A stretch of 64,000 nt of DNA from an uncultured Ruminococcus sp. GTDB lineage: Bacteria > Bacillota > Clostridia > Oscillospirales > Ruminococcaceae. Positions within the stretch are counted from its first letter, which is position 1; every line of letters begins with the position of its first letter. The notes under the pieces are model-generated. The model saw only the letters and a list, made by a program, of their open reading frames with translations. It had not been told where the DNA came from and searched no databases. The DNA is taken from positions 1 to 64,000 of the forward strand of contig CANQVK010000012.1 in the NCBI GenBank assembly GCA_947627275.1, in the 5' to 3' direction. The position numbers were made by a program, and so were the translations under genes. Positions 8,871 to 16,247 of this stretch are shown here, piece by piece.

Positions 8871-10527
8871 TTGAAGAAGTCCATTTGTAAACAGGTTTGC
8901 CGGTGATGTCGTCAGTTACTTTAAATTTAGCGCCTGCAAGTTTACTTTCTGTACCTTTGATAAACTTATCAACAGGTACCGCATAGCCGGAGGTAGCACC
9001 GAGAATGTCGCTTGTTCCGCGATATGGTCTGTAACCAAATTCCATGCCGCCTTCAAACGACTTAGCTATTAACGCACCTGAAAGATGTCCGTCGCACTCA
9101 TCCGCAGAGAAAATGTCAGCATTAGGTGCAAAAATTGTACCATTAAAATTTCCTTTAAGTGAACTCTTTTTTGAAACATCCTGTTTACCCGCTTCATAGA
9201 AATTGTAAAGTATCTTTTCAGAAGCTAATCTGTTGTTTGTAGCTTTTACCTTATCATAAGCATTAGGAATATCGACACCTGCTGGTCTATTGGAAATTGG
9301 TAACGTTTTGCCCTTAGCACTAATATAAGTATTTGTCAATTTGGCGTCATTGCCAGTATGAAATTCATTTCCACCACAATTAACAACGATATTACATGTA
9401 GGACACCATGAACCATCAGGTTCATTATAATCGTTACCCTCTACTAATTTAAGTCCATCTCTCTTAACAGGCGGATTTACTGTATCTTCAAATTCATAAT
9501 ATATATCAGTTACATTGTCCGGCCAGTTATCAAGCTGAAAATAAACCGTATCACCCTCTTTAATGCTGCTTGGTATCTTAAAAGTAAGAGTACTTCCCTC
9601 TGGTTCAACATGAATGGAAGGTTTCTCGCTCAAGGCTTCTGAACGTTCACGCAACCATTTAAATGTTTCAGTAAAATCAATAAGAGGAGTGCCTGACTGC
9701 ATATATATTTGACTTGCTTCATCAGCATCAGATATAGGATTATTTTGAATCCAATCATTACTACCAGTCTTTATCAAATAATGATCATGAGTACCTGAAT
9801 ATCTACATTCGTTATTACTATCATTACGATGATAAGACTGATCAAAGTCACTAATTACAATTCGTTTAAAGAAGTCATCTTTATAATCTGCTGCTTTACC
9901 ACCACCGTTTTTTGTTCCGTACGGATCCACTCTTCCTATAAAACCATTAGAAATTACATGTGCAAAATCTGTAATTCCATCGTAATTATCAGTATTTTTT
10001 AAAGCTGTATTTGTTCCATAATCGCCTGCACCAATTTGATAGTTACCATCACTCGGCTTAACTATATTTCCACCAACAGCTACACGTCCTTCCGAGTCGG
10101 CATTTTTTGGTGTAAAATCACCTTCAAGGAATACGCAAAAGTCATAAGCAATGCCAAGAAAATATTCACGTTGTGCCGCTTCAATTATATCACTTGCAGT
10201 TTCACAACCATCAGCCCACGAATGAGAATCATCACCATCGCCAACTTTACCAATTAAAAGGTCTTTTACAGACATACTTGCAGGACTATATGTAGTGCCA
10301 TTTACTATATTTCCGTCTGCTTTTGTATAGTTAGTAAGCGATGTAGCATCACCATTAGCCGCTCTCGGAGTAACCCCGTCGCCTGTAGTACTGATTGCAG
10401 GTTCAATCAACGTGAAAGAAACCGTAAACGATATCAGTATCGACAGTGCCGTCAAAACAGCCAGATATTTTTTGTGTTTATTATAATCGGTCATATAAGA
10501 CTCAACGATTCTCTGCAATTCTTTCAC
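8812..10527 (-). CDS. giant surface protein, N-terminal part (choice-of-anchor A domain)
   Basis: First part of the surface protein continued at 2316-8870. From the GTG at 10527 it has 571 residues; this start is chosen because AAAGGGTG lies directly upstream, while the GTG at 10536 lies inside that ribosome site. A hydrophobic segment near residues 20-42 would be the export signal. From about residue 115 to 510 a choice-of-anchor A type domain is seen (FLEGDF, GRVAVGGNI, then GTIFAPNADI and LSGALIAKSFEGGMEFGYRPY), a module of adhesins and spore or surface proteins. The end starts a SpaA domain (LAGAKFKVTD) that is cut by TAG at 8814-8812 and continues in the next frame (SPEELTIIKNYTIAEESPPTGY). 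Joined, the protein would have about 2,740 residues. Confidence 0.8.
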   Translation of the reverse strand: MKELQRIVESYMTDYNKHKKYLAVLTALSILISFTVSFTLIEPAISTTGDGVTPRAANGDATSLTNYTKADGNIVNGTTYSPASMSVKDLLIGKVGDGDDSHSWADGCETASDIIEAAQREYFLGIAYDFCVFLEGDFTPKNADSEGRVAVGGNIVKPSDGNYQIGAGDYGTNTALKNTDNYDGITDFAHVISNGFIGRVDPYGTKNGGGKAADYKDDFFKRIVISDFDQSYHRNDSNNECRYSGTHDHYLIKTGSNDWIQNNPISDADEASQIYMQSGTPLIDFTETFKWLRERSEALSEKPSIHVEPEGSTLTFKIPSSIKEGDTVYFQLDNWPDNVTDIYYEFEDTVNPPVKRDGLKLVEGNDYNEPDGSWCPTCNIVVNCGGNEFHTGNDAKLTNTYISAKGKTLPISNRPAGVDIPNAYDKVKATNNRLASEKILYNFYEAGKQDVSKKSSLKGNFNGTIFAPNADIFSADECDGHLSGALIAKSFEGGMEFGYRPYRGTSDILGATSGYAVPVDKFIKGTESKLAGAKFKVTDDITGKPVYKWTSSNETEYVNIPSAVDLTGATN

Positions 10528-10536
10528 ATTTATCAC

Positions 10537-11250
10537 CCTTTACTTATTATTTATTGTTACTATACGTTTCCATGGCCATACTCGAAAGAAAAGTTCCCAT
10601 TCAGAAAGAAACTGTCTATTTTTGGTTTCAAACAGCAATTTCAACAATTCTACATATGTGAACTACCCCATTGTCTAAAGCCAGTGGGATTGCAGTTGAC
10701 TATATTTCAATTCATAGACCTTTTTATCTGTCATAGTTATCATTTTCTCAGTAGTTTAATATATATTATGTCATTATTATATTAATATAACTATAATTCG
10801 TGATAAATAAAAGCCATAAACCTATCGAACTTTATTCAACCAGCAAAAGATTATCCAATAAAGATTTCGATATAAACACTTATATGATATTTATATCATA
10901 CCTCAATATGCACAAAAAGTCAAGAGGTTTCTTAATTTTTTGTGCATTTTAACAAATACATACTATTATTTTTGAGCAAAATGATATTTATAGTAATTGC
11001 CAAAAATAATTCTACGATGAATAGGACAAGGAATGTAGCTGAGAATTAGGAACAAGCCACTGTGAAAAAGCGTTATCAAGAGTTAATTTTAACGTGAGTT
11101 CGACAGAAAAAGTTAGTCAAGCAGGAGTAAAAAGCCTTCTTGCATATTAGAAGCAGGACAGACAGATGGCTTTTGATTTTGTCAATATTCCTTGACACAA
11201 TTTTGAAAAAATATGAAAGCTTAAACTGAGTATAGTAATCCTGCTTGAAC
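10537..11250. other. AT-rich gap without recognisable gene
   Basis: About 700 bases upstream of the giant surface gene. It is AT-rich, with no open frame that looks coding on either strand. It may hold the promoter and leader of the surface gene (TATAGT near 10560 on the minus strand is a weak -10 candidate) and further unrecognised IS debris next to the IS3 fragment. Confidence 0.5.
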
Positions 11251-11340
11251 TCAGAACAGGTCTATTCTTGCCCACATACTCTCACACCGAGCATTGTCAT
11301 GACATCTTCCTTCGGCGCTGTTCATACTCTGTTTCAAACT
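11251..11340 (-). pseudogene. fragment of IS3-family transposase OrfB
   Basis: Thirty codons read SLKQSMNSAEGRCHDNARCES then MWARIDLF and stop. This is the DDE core segment of IS3/IS150-type transposases, which usually read SMSxxGxCYDNARCESMWARMK. Nothing on either side could be joined to it, so it is a short relic showing past IS activity here. Confidence 0.7.
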
Positions 11341-11368
11341 GTATGCGGCTCAAAAACAGAATATTAGC

Positions 11369-11405
11369 AAATATGGAGCGCTGCGAAAAGCAACGCTCCA
11401 TATTT
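11369..11405 (-). terminator. terminator of the amidase stump
   Basis: AAATATGGAGCG and CGCTCCATATTT form a long stem with a small loop, 32 bases after the stop of the truncated amidase gene on the minus strand. Confidence 0.6.
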
Positions 11406-11436
11406 AATCAGCGGTTCTTTAATTTTTGAACTATGT

Positions 11437-11616
11437 TTAAGAAGATTCGCCATGTCCTGCATCTAAAATAATAACAGGCGGTTCTTCCTCAAAGGATGTA
11501 ACAGATGTGGGGACTGATTCGGACTTTTGACTTATGATTGCTCCGCCTCCGATAGCGGCAGCGATGCAGCAGAAAAACACAGTTCCGGCTATAATTTTAC
11601 GTTTGGCATTTCTCAT
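11437..11616 (-). pseudogene. 59-codon stump of N-acetylmuramoyl-L-alanine amidase
   Basis: An ATG at 11616 stands behind a strong ribosome site (AAGGAGAACTGCA). The 59-residue product has a basic start (MRNAKRK), one membrane helix or signal anchor (residues 8-28), a short linker, and then PPVIILDAGHGESS and stop. VIILDAGHG is the opening strand and zinc-binding His of Amidase_3 (CwlD/AmiC type) enzymes, which cut the peptide from muramic acid in peptidoglycan. The whole remaining catalytic domain, about 170 residues, is missing, and a terminator follows directly. It is most simply a gene truncated by deletion; expression as a small membrane peptide cannot be excluded. Confidence 0.7.
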
Positions 11617-11788
11617 TGCAGTTCTCCTTGAAAAAAATATCGTATTAAAAAATATGCTGAAAAATAAAAAAAAATGCGGCTTGAACTAATTCAGTCGCGA
11701 AATTCATAAGACAGCATTTTTATAGCATCCGGGGAAGTCTGCTTAAAAGTATTACTTCTTAAAAAACAAATTTCCATAAAAATGGTTA

Positions 11789-11817
11789 TTGACTTATGTC
11801 GGAAATTGTGGTAAAAT
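11789..11817 (+). promoter_or_regulatory. promoter of the PH-domain gene operon
   Basis: TTGACT (11789-11794) and TAAAAT (11812-11817) with 17-bp spacing, 43 bases before the start at 11860. Confidence 0.7.
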
Positions 11818-11859
11818 AATATTTAAGAGAGGTTTCCTGATATTGAAAGGAGGATTCAA

Positions 11860-12270
11860 ATGGCAAAAGATGAGATAAATTATGTTTGGACGGATAAAAA
11901 GCGTACACTGTTCGGTTTGCCGCTGTCCTTTACAAGATATTACCTGACTCCTACCAAATTCATTACGCGCGTTGGCTTTATCAATGTTGAGGAGGACGAG
12001 ATCGACCTTTACAAGATAATTGATAAAAGCGTCAGCCGACCGCTTACGCAGAGACTTTTCGGCTGCGGAACTATCATAATCCACAGTAAGGATGCGGACA
12101 CTCCTACCAAGGAGGTCAAGAGCATAAAGTGCGTCCGTCAGGTGGCGAACCTGATAGACAAATACATGAATCAAATGCGTGACAGATACGGCATACGCGG
12201 TCGTGATATGGTCGGAGTTATTCCCGGGGATATTAATGATGATGTTTCCGTTGACGCAGATATATTTTAA
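11860..12270 (+). CDS. PH domain-containing protein
   Basis: A 136-residue protein with a bacterial pleckstrin-homology-like fold (YdbT/bPH_2 type): FTRYYLTPTKFITRVGFINVEEDEIDLYKIIDKSVSRPLTQRLFGCGTI is the usual strand pattern, in which a membrane or small-molecule signal is thought to be sensed; the true role is unknown. There is no signal peptide or membrane helix, so it is cytoplasmic. The start is fixed by GAAAGGAGG eight bases upstream. The next gene begins only 14 bases after the stop, so the two are probably cotranscribed from the promoter at 11789. Confidence 0.75.
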   Translation: MAKDEINYVWTDKKRTLFGLPLSFTRYYLTPTKFITRVGFINVEEDEIDLYKIIDKSVSRPLTQRLFGCGTIIIHSKDADTPTKEVKSIKCVRQVANLIDKYMNQMRDRYGIRGRDMVGVIPGDINDDVSVDADIF

Positions 12271-12284
12271 TTTCGGAGTATTTT

Positions 12285-13349
12285 ATGATTTCTTTTATAA
12301 AAGAAAAGCAGTCCGTCTGGGATAAGCTCAAGGCGGAGAAAAGACCTATTTTTATATATGGCATGGGCGACGGAGCGCTGAAGATCATGTCGGTTTTCCG
12401 TGAAAAGGGGATAACTCTTTCGGGAATTTTTGCCAGTGATGATTTCGTTCGGGGTCATTCATTTGAGGGCTATAAGGTTCATAAGCTCTCTGAGGTTGAG
12501 GAAATGGTAGACGACTTTGTGGTCGTCCTTGCCTTTGCAGCCGGTTATCAGTCTATTGTGGACAAAATTCATGAAATTGCGGAAAAGCATACTCTTTATG
12601 TACCTGATGTTCCGGTGACCGGAGGCGGTCTGTTTACTTATGAATACTGCATAAAGAATGCCGAAAAGCTTCAGCAGGTCTATGACAGCCTTTACGATGA
12701 CTACTCGAAAAAGGTTTATTCAAATATTATAAACTTCAAGATATGCGGCGATATAAGCTATCTTGACTCTGTAACTACGCCGAAAGCTGAGATATACCGC
12801 GAGATAATCAAGCCTAATATGGGAGAGACTTACGTTGACCTCGGCGCTTACAACGGGGACACTATCAGGGAGCTTCTGGAATTTACCAGAGGAAGATATG
12901 CCGGAATTTACGCTCTTGAGCCTGATAAAAAGAATTACAAAAAGCTGTCAAAATTTGTGGACGGTATGAAGTACGTGTATCCGTATAATGCAGCGGCTTG
13001 GTGCGTAGATACCGAGCTGCCCTTTGCGGCAAAAGCAGGACGGCAGTCGGCGATCTCGGCGAGTTCGGAAAGTATTATAACCGCTCGTTCCGTTGACAGT
13101 ATTCTCGGACGCAAAGCGGCTACAATAATCAAAATGGACGTTGAGGGCTTTGAACGTGAGGCTATATGGGGCGCAGCTCAGACAATAGCTCATTATACGC
13201 CGAAGCTTATGATCTCGCTTTATCATCGCAACGAGGATATATTTGAGCTTCCTCTGCTTATAAAAATGCTCAATCCTAATTATAAGCTGTATATTCGTCA
13301 TCAGCTTTACATTCCGGCGTGGGAGACTAATCTTTACGCCGCACCCTAA
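12285..13349 (+). CDS. FkbM family methyltransferase
   Basis: A 354-residue protein. The first 110 residues hold a nucleotide-binding-like fold (IFIYGMGDGALKIMS, residues 22-36), as in many glycan-modifying FkbM proteins. From about residue 180 the SAM-dependent methyltransferase domain is seen: YVDLGAYNGDTIRELL (from 183), the acidic loop YALEPD, and IKMDVEGFEREAI (from about 281). FkbM enzymes O-methylate sugars or polyketides; the substrate here is not visible, but surface polysaccharide is plausible given the neighbouring envelope genes. Second gene of the pair with the PH-domain gene; a strong terminator follows. Confidence 0.85.
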   Translation: MISFIKEKQSVWDKLKAEKRPIFIYGMGDGALKIMSVFREKGITLSGIFASDDFVRGHSFEGYKVHKLSEVEEMVDDFVVVLAFAAGYQSIVDKIHEIAEKHTLYVPDVPVTGGGLFTYEYCIKNAEKLQQVYDSLYDDYSKKVYSNIINFKICGDISYLDSVTTPKAEIYREIIKPNMGETYVDLGAYNGDTIRELLEFTRGRYAGIYALEPDKKNYKKLSKFVDGMKYVYPYNAAAWCVDTELPFAAKAGRQSAISASSESIITARSVDSILGRKAATIIKMDVEGFEREAIWGAAQTIAHYTPKLMISLYHRNEDIFELPLLIKMLNPNYKLYIRHQLYIPAWETNLYAAP

Positions 13350-13372
13350 TAGTTGGTAAGAGCCTGTTTAGT

Positions 13373-13419
13373 ATCCCGTCAAAGCCGCAGTATTTCGGCT
13401 TTGACGGGATAATTTTTTT
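13373..13419 (+). terminator. terminator after the FkbM gene
   Basis: ATCCCGTCAAAGCCG pairs with CGGCTTTGACGGGAT, followed by AATTTTTTT: a classical intrinsic terminator. Confidence 0.9.
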
Positions 13420-13459
13420 AGCAGTTTTACGTCATTGCAGCTCTTGGTGAAAAAATCAT

Positions 13460-13530
13460 ATTTGCGGAGAGTTTAACGCTTTTGTGAGGCTTCGAGTCTT
13501 ACCTGTCGGTTCGGTCGGCGCTTCATTAAG
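13460..13530. repeat. relic of the large 10-bp-TSD element variant
   Basis: This stretch aligns by eye to the interior of the element at 24970-25287 (TTTGCGGAG..TTAA.CGCT, then CCTGTCGGTTCGGTCGG and GCTTC). Ends are not preserved. Confidence 0.5.
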
Positions 13531-13619
13531 GCAATCTTAAGACTTTCATTATAAATTCTATAAGGTTATTATGATAACATTAAAACTGTCAACAAAATAT
13601 TTGCACAGGGAGAAAAATA

Positions 13620-14291
13620 ATGAAAAGAAAAATGATTTTATTAGCTCTTCTTGTATCTATCATGATAACCGGAGCATTTGTAATGAATAAATGCAGCATT
13701 GCAAAAAAGATTTCAGTATCTGTTTTGAATCCGAAGGATGATACGCAGAATGACTGGCGGTTGATTCTGGTGAATGATAGTCATGCTGTTCCCATGAATT
13801 ATCAGTTTGAATTGACTCGGCTTTCAAACGGAATATGCGTGGATTCAAGAATTTATCCGGATTTGCAGCAGATGTTCGATGATGCAAGAAGCTCAGGGAT
13901 TTATCCGGTCGTCGGTGAGGGTTATCGAACTCATGAGGAACAGCAAAATATGATGCAGAATAAAATAGACAGCTTTATCAGCGAAGGCTATTCCGAAAAA
14001 GATGCGGAAAAGCTTGCGCAGGATTGGGTTGCAGAGCCGGGAAAAAGCGAGCATGAGCTTGGTCTTGCGCTTGATATAAACGCTGATACTTCGCTGTCAT
14101 CAGATGAAGAGGTATATAGCTGGCTTGCCGAAAACGCCTATAAATATGGATTTATACTTAGGTATCCCCAAAGCTGTGAATATATAACGGGTATTGATTA
14201 TGAGCCGTGGCATTACAGATATGTAGGAATTGAAGCGGCTTTGGAAATTTATACAAAGCAGATCACATTAGAAGAATATTTATGCGGTTAA
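13620..14291 (+). CDS. VanY-type D-alanyl-D-alanine carboxypeptidase
   Basis: Peptidase M15B of 223 residues that removes the terminal D-Ala from peptidoglycan stem peptides outside the membrane. An N-terminal hydrophobic segment (residues 5-24) serves as signal or anchor. The zinc site is complete: SEHELGLALD gives H145 and D152, EPWHYR gives catalytic E195 and ligand H198; GYRTHEEQQ near residue 101 is the substrate-binding strand. The start follows GGGAGAAAAATA. It stands alone between terminators, with no VanRS-like regulator nearby, so it is more likely a wall-remodelling enzyme than part of a vancomycin-resistance cluster. Confidence 0.88.
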   Translation: MKRKMILLALLVSIMITGAFVMNKCSIAKKISVSVLNPKDDTQNDWRLILVNDSHAVPMNYQFELTRLSNGICVDSRIYPDLQQMFDDARSSGIYPVVGEGYRTHEEQQNMMQNKIDSFISEGYSEKDAEKLAQDWVAEPGKSEHELGLALDINADTSLSSDEEVYSWLAENAYKYGFILRYPQSCEYITGIDYEPWHYRYVGIEAALEIYTKQITLEEYLCG

Positions 14292-14308
14292 TAGACTCCC
14301 TCTAAAGT

Positions 14309-14327
14309 TGCAATAGCGGCGAGTATA
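14309..14327. repeat. end fragment of the IS630-like 160-bp element
   Basis: TTGCAATAGCGGCGAGTATA is the terminal sequence of the element seen complete at 35292-35450; only this end remains. Confidence 0.6.
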
Positions 14328-14361
14328 AAAAAATGCGGCAGAGTTGTCTGCCGCATTTTTT
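14326..14361. terminator. bidirectional terminator between convergent genes
   Basis: AAAAAAATGCGGCAG pairs with CTGCCGCATTTTTT. It has A and T tracts on both sides and lies between the convergent VanY-like and dockerin genes. Confidence 0.9.
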
Positions 14362-14369
14362 GGAGGTTC

Positions 14370-16040
14370 TCAGTCAAACGAGGGATGCTTTCCTGTAGAG
14401 GAGGCTGAATAGTATGCAAGTATCAGTGATGCGTCTGTAGAATCTATCGAGCCGTCATGGTTTACGTCAGCTGATTTTTTCTGTATGTCCGTAAGGACAG
14501 AGGGGCTGCCCGTTTGATTTTTGGCATATTCAATAAGAACGTCAGAAGCGTCGGAGGAGTCGATAGTGCCGTCGTTGTTGACATCGCCAAGGGTGTAGAC
14601 AGGCTCCGTAACAGGAGGCGTTGTAGCGGAAGTTTCCGTAGTAACAGTTGAAACGGTAGTTGTTGCGGTAGTTACAGGAGGAGCGGTAGTCTCTATCGGT
14701 TTTGCGGACTTGACGTTCAGGGTTATGGAAACGTTTACGTCGTTTGCGCAGTGAGCAGTCAAAGTAACAGTACCCTCGCTTTTCAAAGAAACGTCATAGC
14801 CGTTCTGACAGCTTGCGATGTCGTAATTTGAAGATTCGATCCACCATATCTGCGGAAATTGACCGTCAGAGCTTATATAGTTCAGCTTAACGGTATTTCC
14901 TGCGTAAAGCTCGCTTTCGTCAATGGGAGCTATGTAGTATTCCGAGGGTGACGGAGTAGTTGAAACGATGGGAGATTCGGTAGTATGAGTAGTTGTAGTC
15001 TGCGGTTCAGTTACGGTAGTCGAAGTAGTGGTGGTGTCAGTCGGAGCAGGGGAGACGGTAGTTGTCGTAGATGTTGATGTGGTCGATGTAGTTGATGTGG
15101 TAGATGTAGTCGATGTGGTCGATGTGGTCGATGTGGTAGATGTAGTTGATGTGGTAGATGTAGTTGATGTTGTCGATGTAGTAGATGTAGTTGATGTGGT
15201 AGATGTAGTCGATGTGGTCGATGTAGTCGATGTAGTCGATGTGGTAGATGTAGTCGATGTAGTTGATGTAGACGTTGGAACAGTGGGGGCAGTCGTTGCT
15301 GTAGTCTGCCCAAGATCGCTTATAACAATGATTTTTGTAGATGTATTGCCGTTTAAATCGGTTGCGGTAACTTTGTATTGACCCGGTTCAGATATAGTGT
15401 AGTTTACTCCCGTGCATTCGGAGTAAACGGTATCGTTGACTTCAAGCCGGCACAGCTCGTTTGATTCAATGTTGACAGTAACGCTTTGCCCGGGCTGTCG
15501 GCTTACAATTTTATCGGAGATCTCGGGAGCAATCGTATCGGAAGGATCTCTCGGGTCGTTGACCTCCACAACGTCTATCTGAGATTTGGCAGTTGTTCCC
15601 GAAGAAGCGGTTGCATAAAAAGTGTATACGCCGTTTTGGGCGAATTCGAGGTACAGCGAGTCTATCTGACCCGGTTCAAAGCCCACTATTTCGGGTGATG
15701 TGTAAGAGCCGTCCTCATGTTCAAGAACACAGCGGACGTTTTCTATTTTACCCGACAGAGGAGTTATGACAGCAGTATAGTCAGAGGAATCGAATTTTCC
15801 CGTGTCGTATTTTACATGAACGTCATAAATAGCCCTCCGACTGTTGCGGGCGTAGGTTTCCGATGAATTGTATATCCACCTGATGTATACGCCGTTTCTT
15901 CCTTTCATGCTTCCCGTGAGTGACGAGGCGGACTCGGAAACGGAGATATTAGGCGTATTTGAAGCTGCCGCATATAACGGCGAAACCGCTGTCAGAGCGC
16001 CGCATAGGAGCAGGCTGACTAATTTTCTGAAAACTTTCAT
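14370..16040 (-). CDS. secreted dockerin protein with long (TST)n linker
   Basis: A 556-residue exported protein. The signal peptide (MKVFRKLVSLLLCGALTAVS) ends near residue 26. The N-terminal 220 residues form two beta-rich modules that I do not recognise; the second, with PGQSVTVNIESNELCRLEVN and YKVTATDLNGNTS, looks Ig-like. Residues about 255-327 are almost pure Ser-Thr-Thr repeats, followed by a Thr/Pro-rich stretch, another small Ig-like module (about 370-445, with VTLTAHCAND) and a second Thr-rich linker. The C-terminal dockerin (about 485-556) has two calcium loops, DVNNDGTIDSSD and DVNHDGSIDSTD, so it should dock to a cohesin of the cellulosome. No catalytic domain is visible; a binding or structural subunit is possible. 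GGAGGT precedes the start. Confidence 0.8.
   Translation of the reverse strand: MKVFRKLVSLLLCGALTAVSPLYAAASNTPNISVSESASSLTGSMKGRNGVYIRWIYNSSETYARNSRRAIYDVHVKYDTGKFDSSDYTAVITPLSGKIENVRCVLEHEDGSYTSPEIVGFEPGQIDSLYLEFAQNGVYTFYATASSGTTAKSQIDVVEVNDPRDPSDTIAPEISDKIVSRQPGQSVTVNIESNELCRLEVNDTVYSECTGVNYTISEPGQYKVTATDLNGNTSTKIIVISDLGQTTATTAPTVPTSTSTTSTTSTTSTTSTTSTTSTTSTTSTTSTTSTTSTTSTTSTTSTTSTTSTTSTTSTTSTTSTTSTSTTTTVSPAPTDTTTTSTTVTEPQTTTTHTTESPIVSTTPSPSEYYIAPIDESELYAGNTVKLNYISSDGQFPQIWWIESSNYDIASCQNGYDVSLKSEGTVTLTAHCANDVNVSITLNVKSAKPIETTAPPVTTATTTVSTVTTETSATTPPVTEPVYTLGDVNNDGTIDSSDASDVLIEYAKNQTGSPSVLTDIQKKSADVNHDGSIDSTDASLILAYYSASSTGKHPSFD
15062..15272. repeat. 9-bp tandem repeats coding for the (TST)n linker
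   Basis: About 23 copies of a 9-base unit GATGTRGTN (plus strand) without interruption. Third bases vary (A, G, T, C) while the first two stay fixed. Such arrays can change length by slippage in whole codons, so linker length is expected to differ between strains. Confidence 0.85.
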
Positions 16041-16188
16041 ATGACCTCCCGATAATTTGGTCAGCGAAGTACTTTCGTAGACCGTCTGACCATAATACTG
16101 TTTATTCTTTATTATAGCATTTCATTCAGAAAATGTCAACAAAAAAAATGTAATCAATTTTTAAGAGATCAGGGAATTTACAATAAAA

Positions 16189-16220
16189 TAAGCGCATCTG
16201 TAAAAACGAATGCGCTTAAA
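16189..16220 (-). terminator. terminator of the FlaA1-like gene
   Basis: TAAGCGCAT and ATGCGCTTA form the stem, with a U-rich tail (ATTTTATT) on the minus strand, 28 bases after the stop at 16248. Confidence 0.75.
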
Positions 16221-16247
16221 GAATCATACAGCTGCTAATTGTCGTCC

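Noticed and set aside
13620-14291. Vancomycin-resistance cluster
   Set aside because: Only a VanY-type carboxypeptidase is present; no vanH, vanA/B-type ligase, vanX or two-component regulator is nearby.
15062-15272. Regular short repeats suggesting a CRISPR array
   Set aside because: The unit is 9 bp without spacers and stays in frame with a Ser/Thr linker. No cas genes are present.
15028-15381. Open frame on the plus strand coding almost only for Val-Asp repeats
   Set aside because: It is the reverse reading of the (TST)n linker of the dockerin gene. Low-complexity repeats keep all frames open, and there is no ribosome site.
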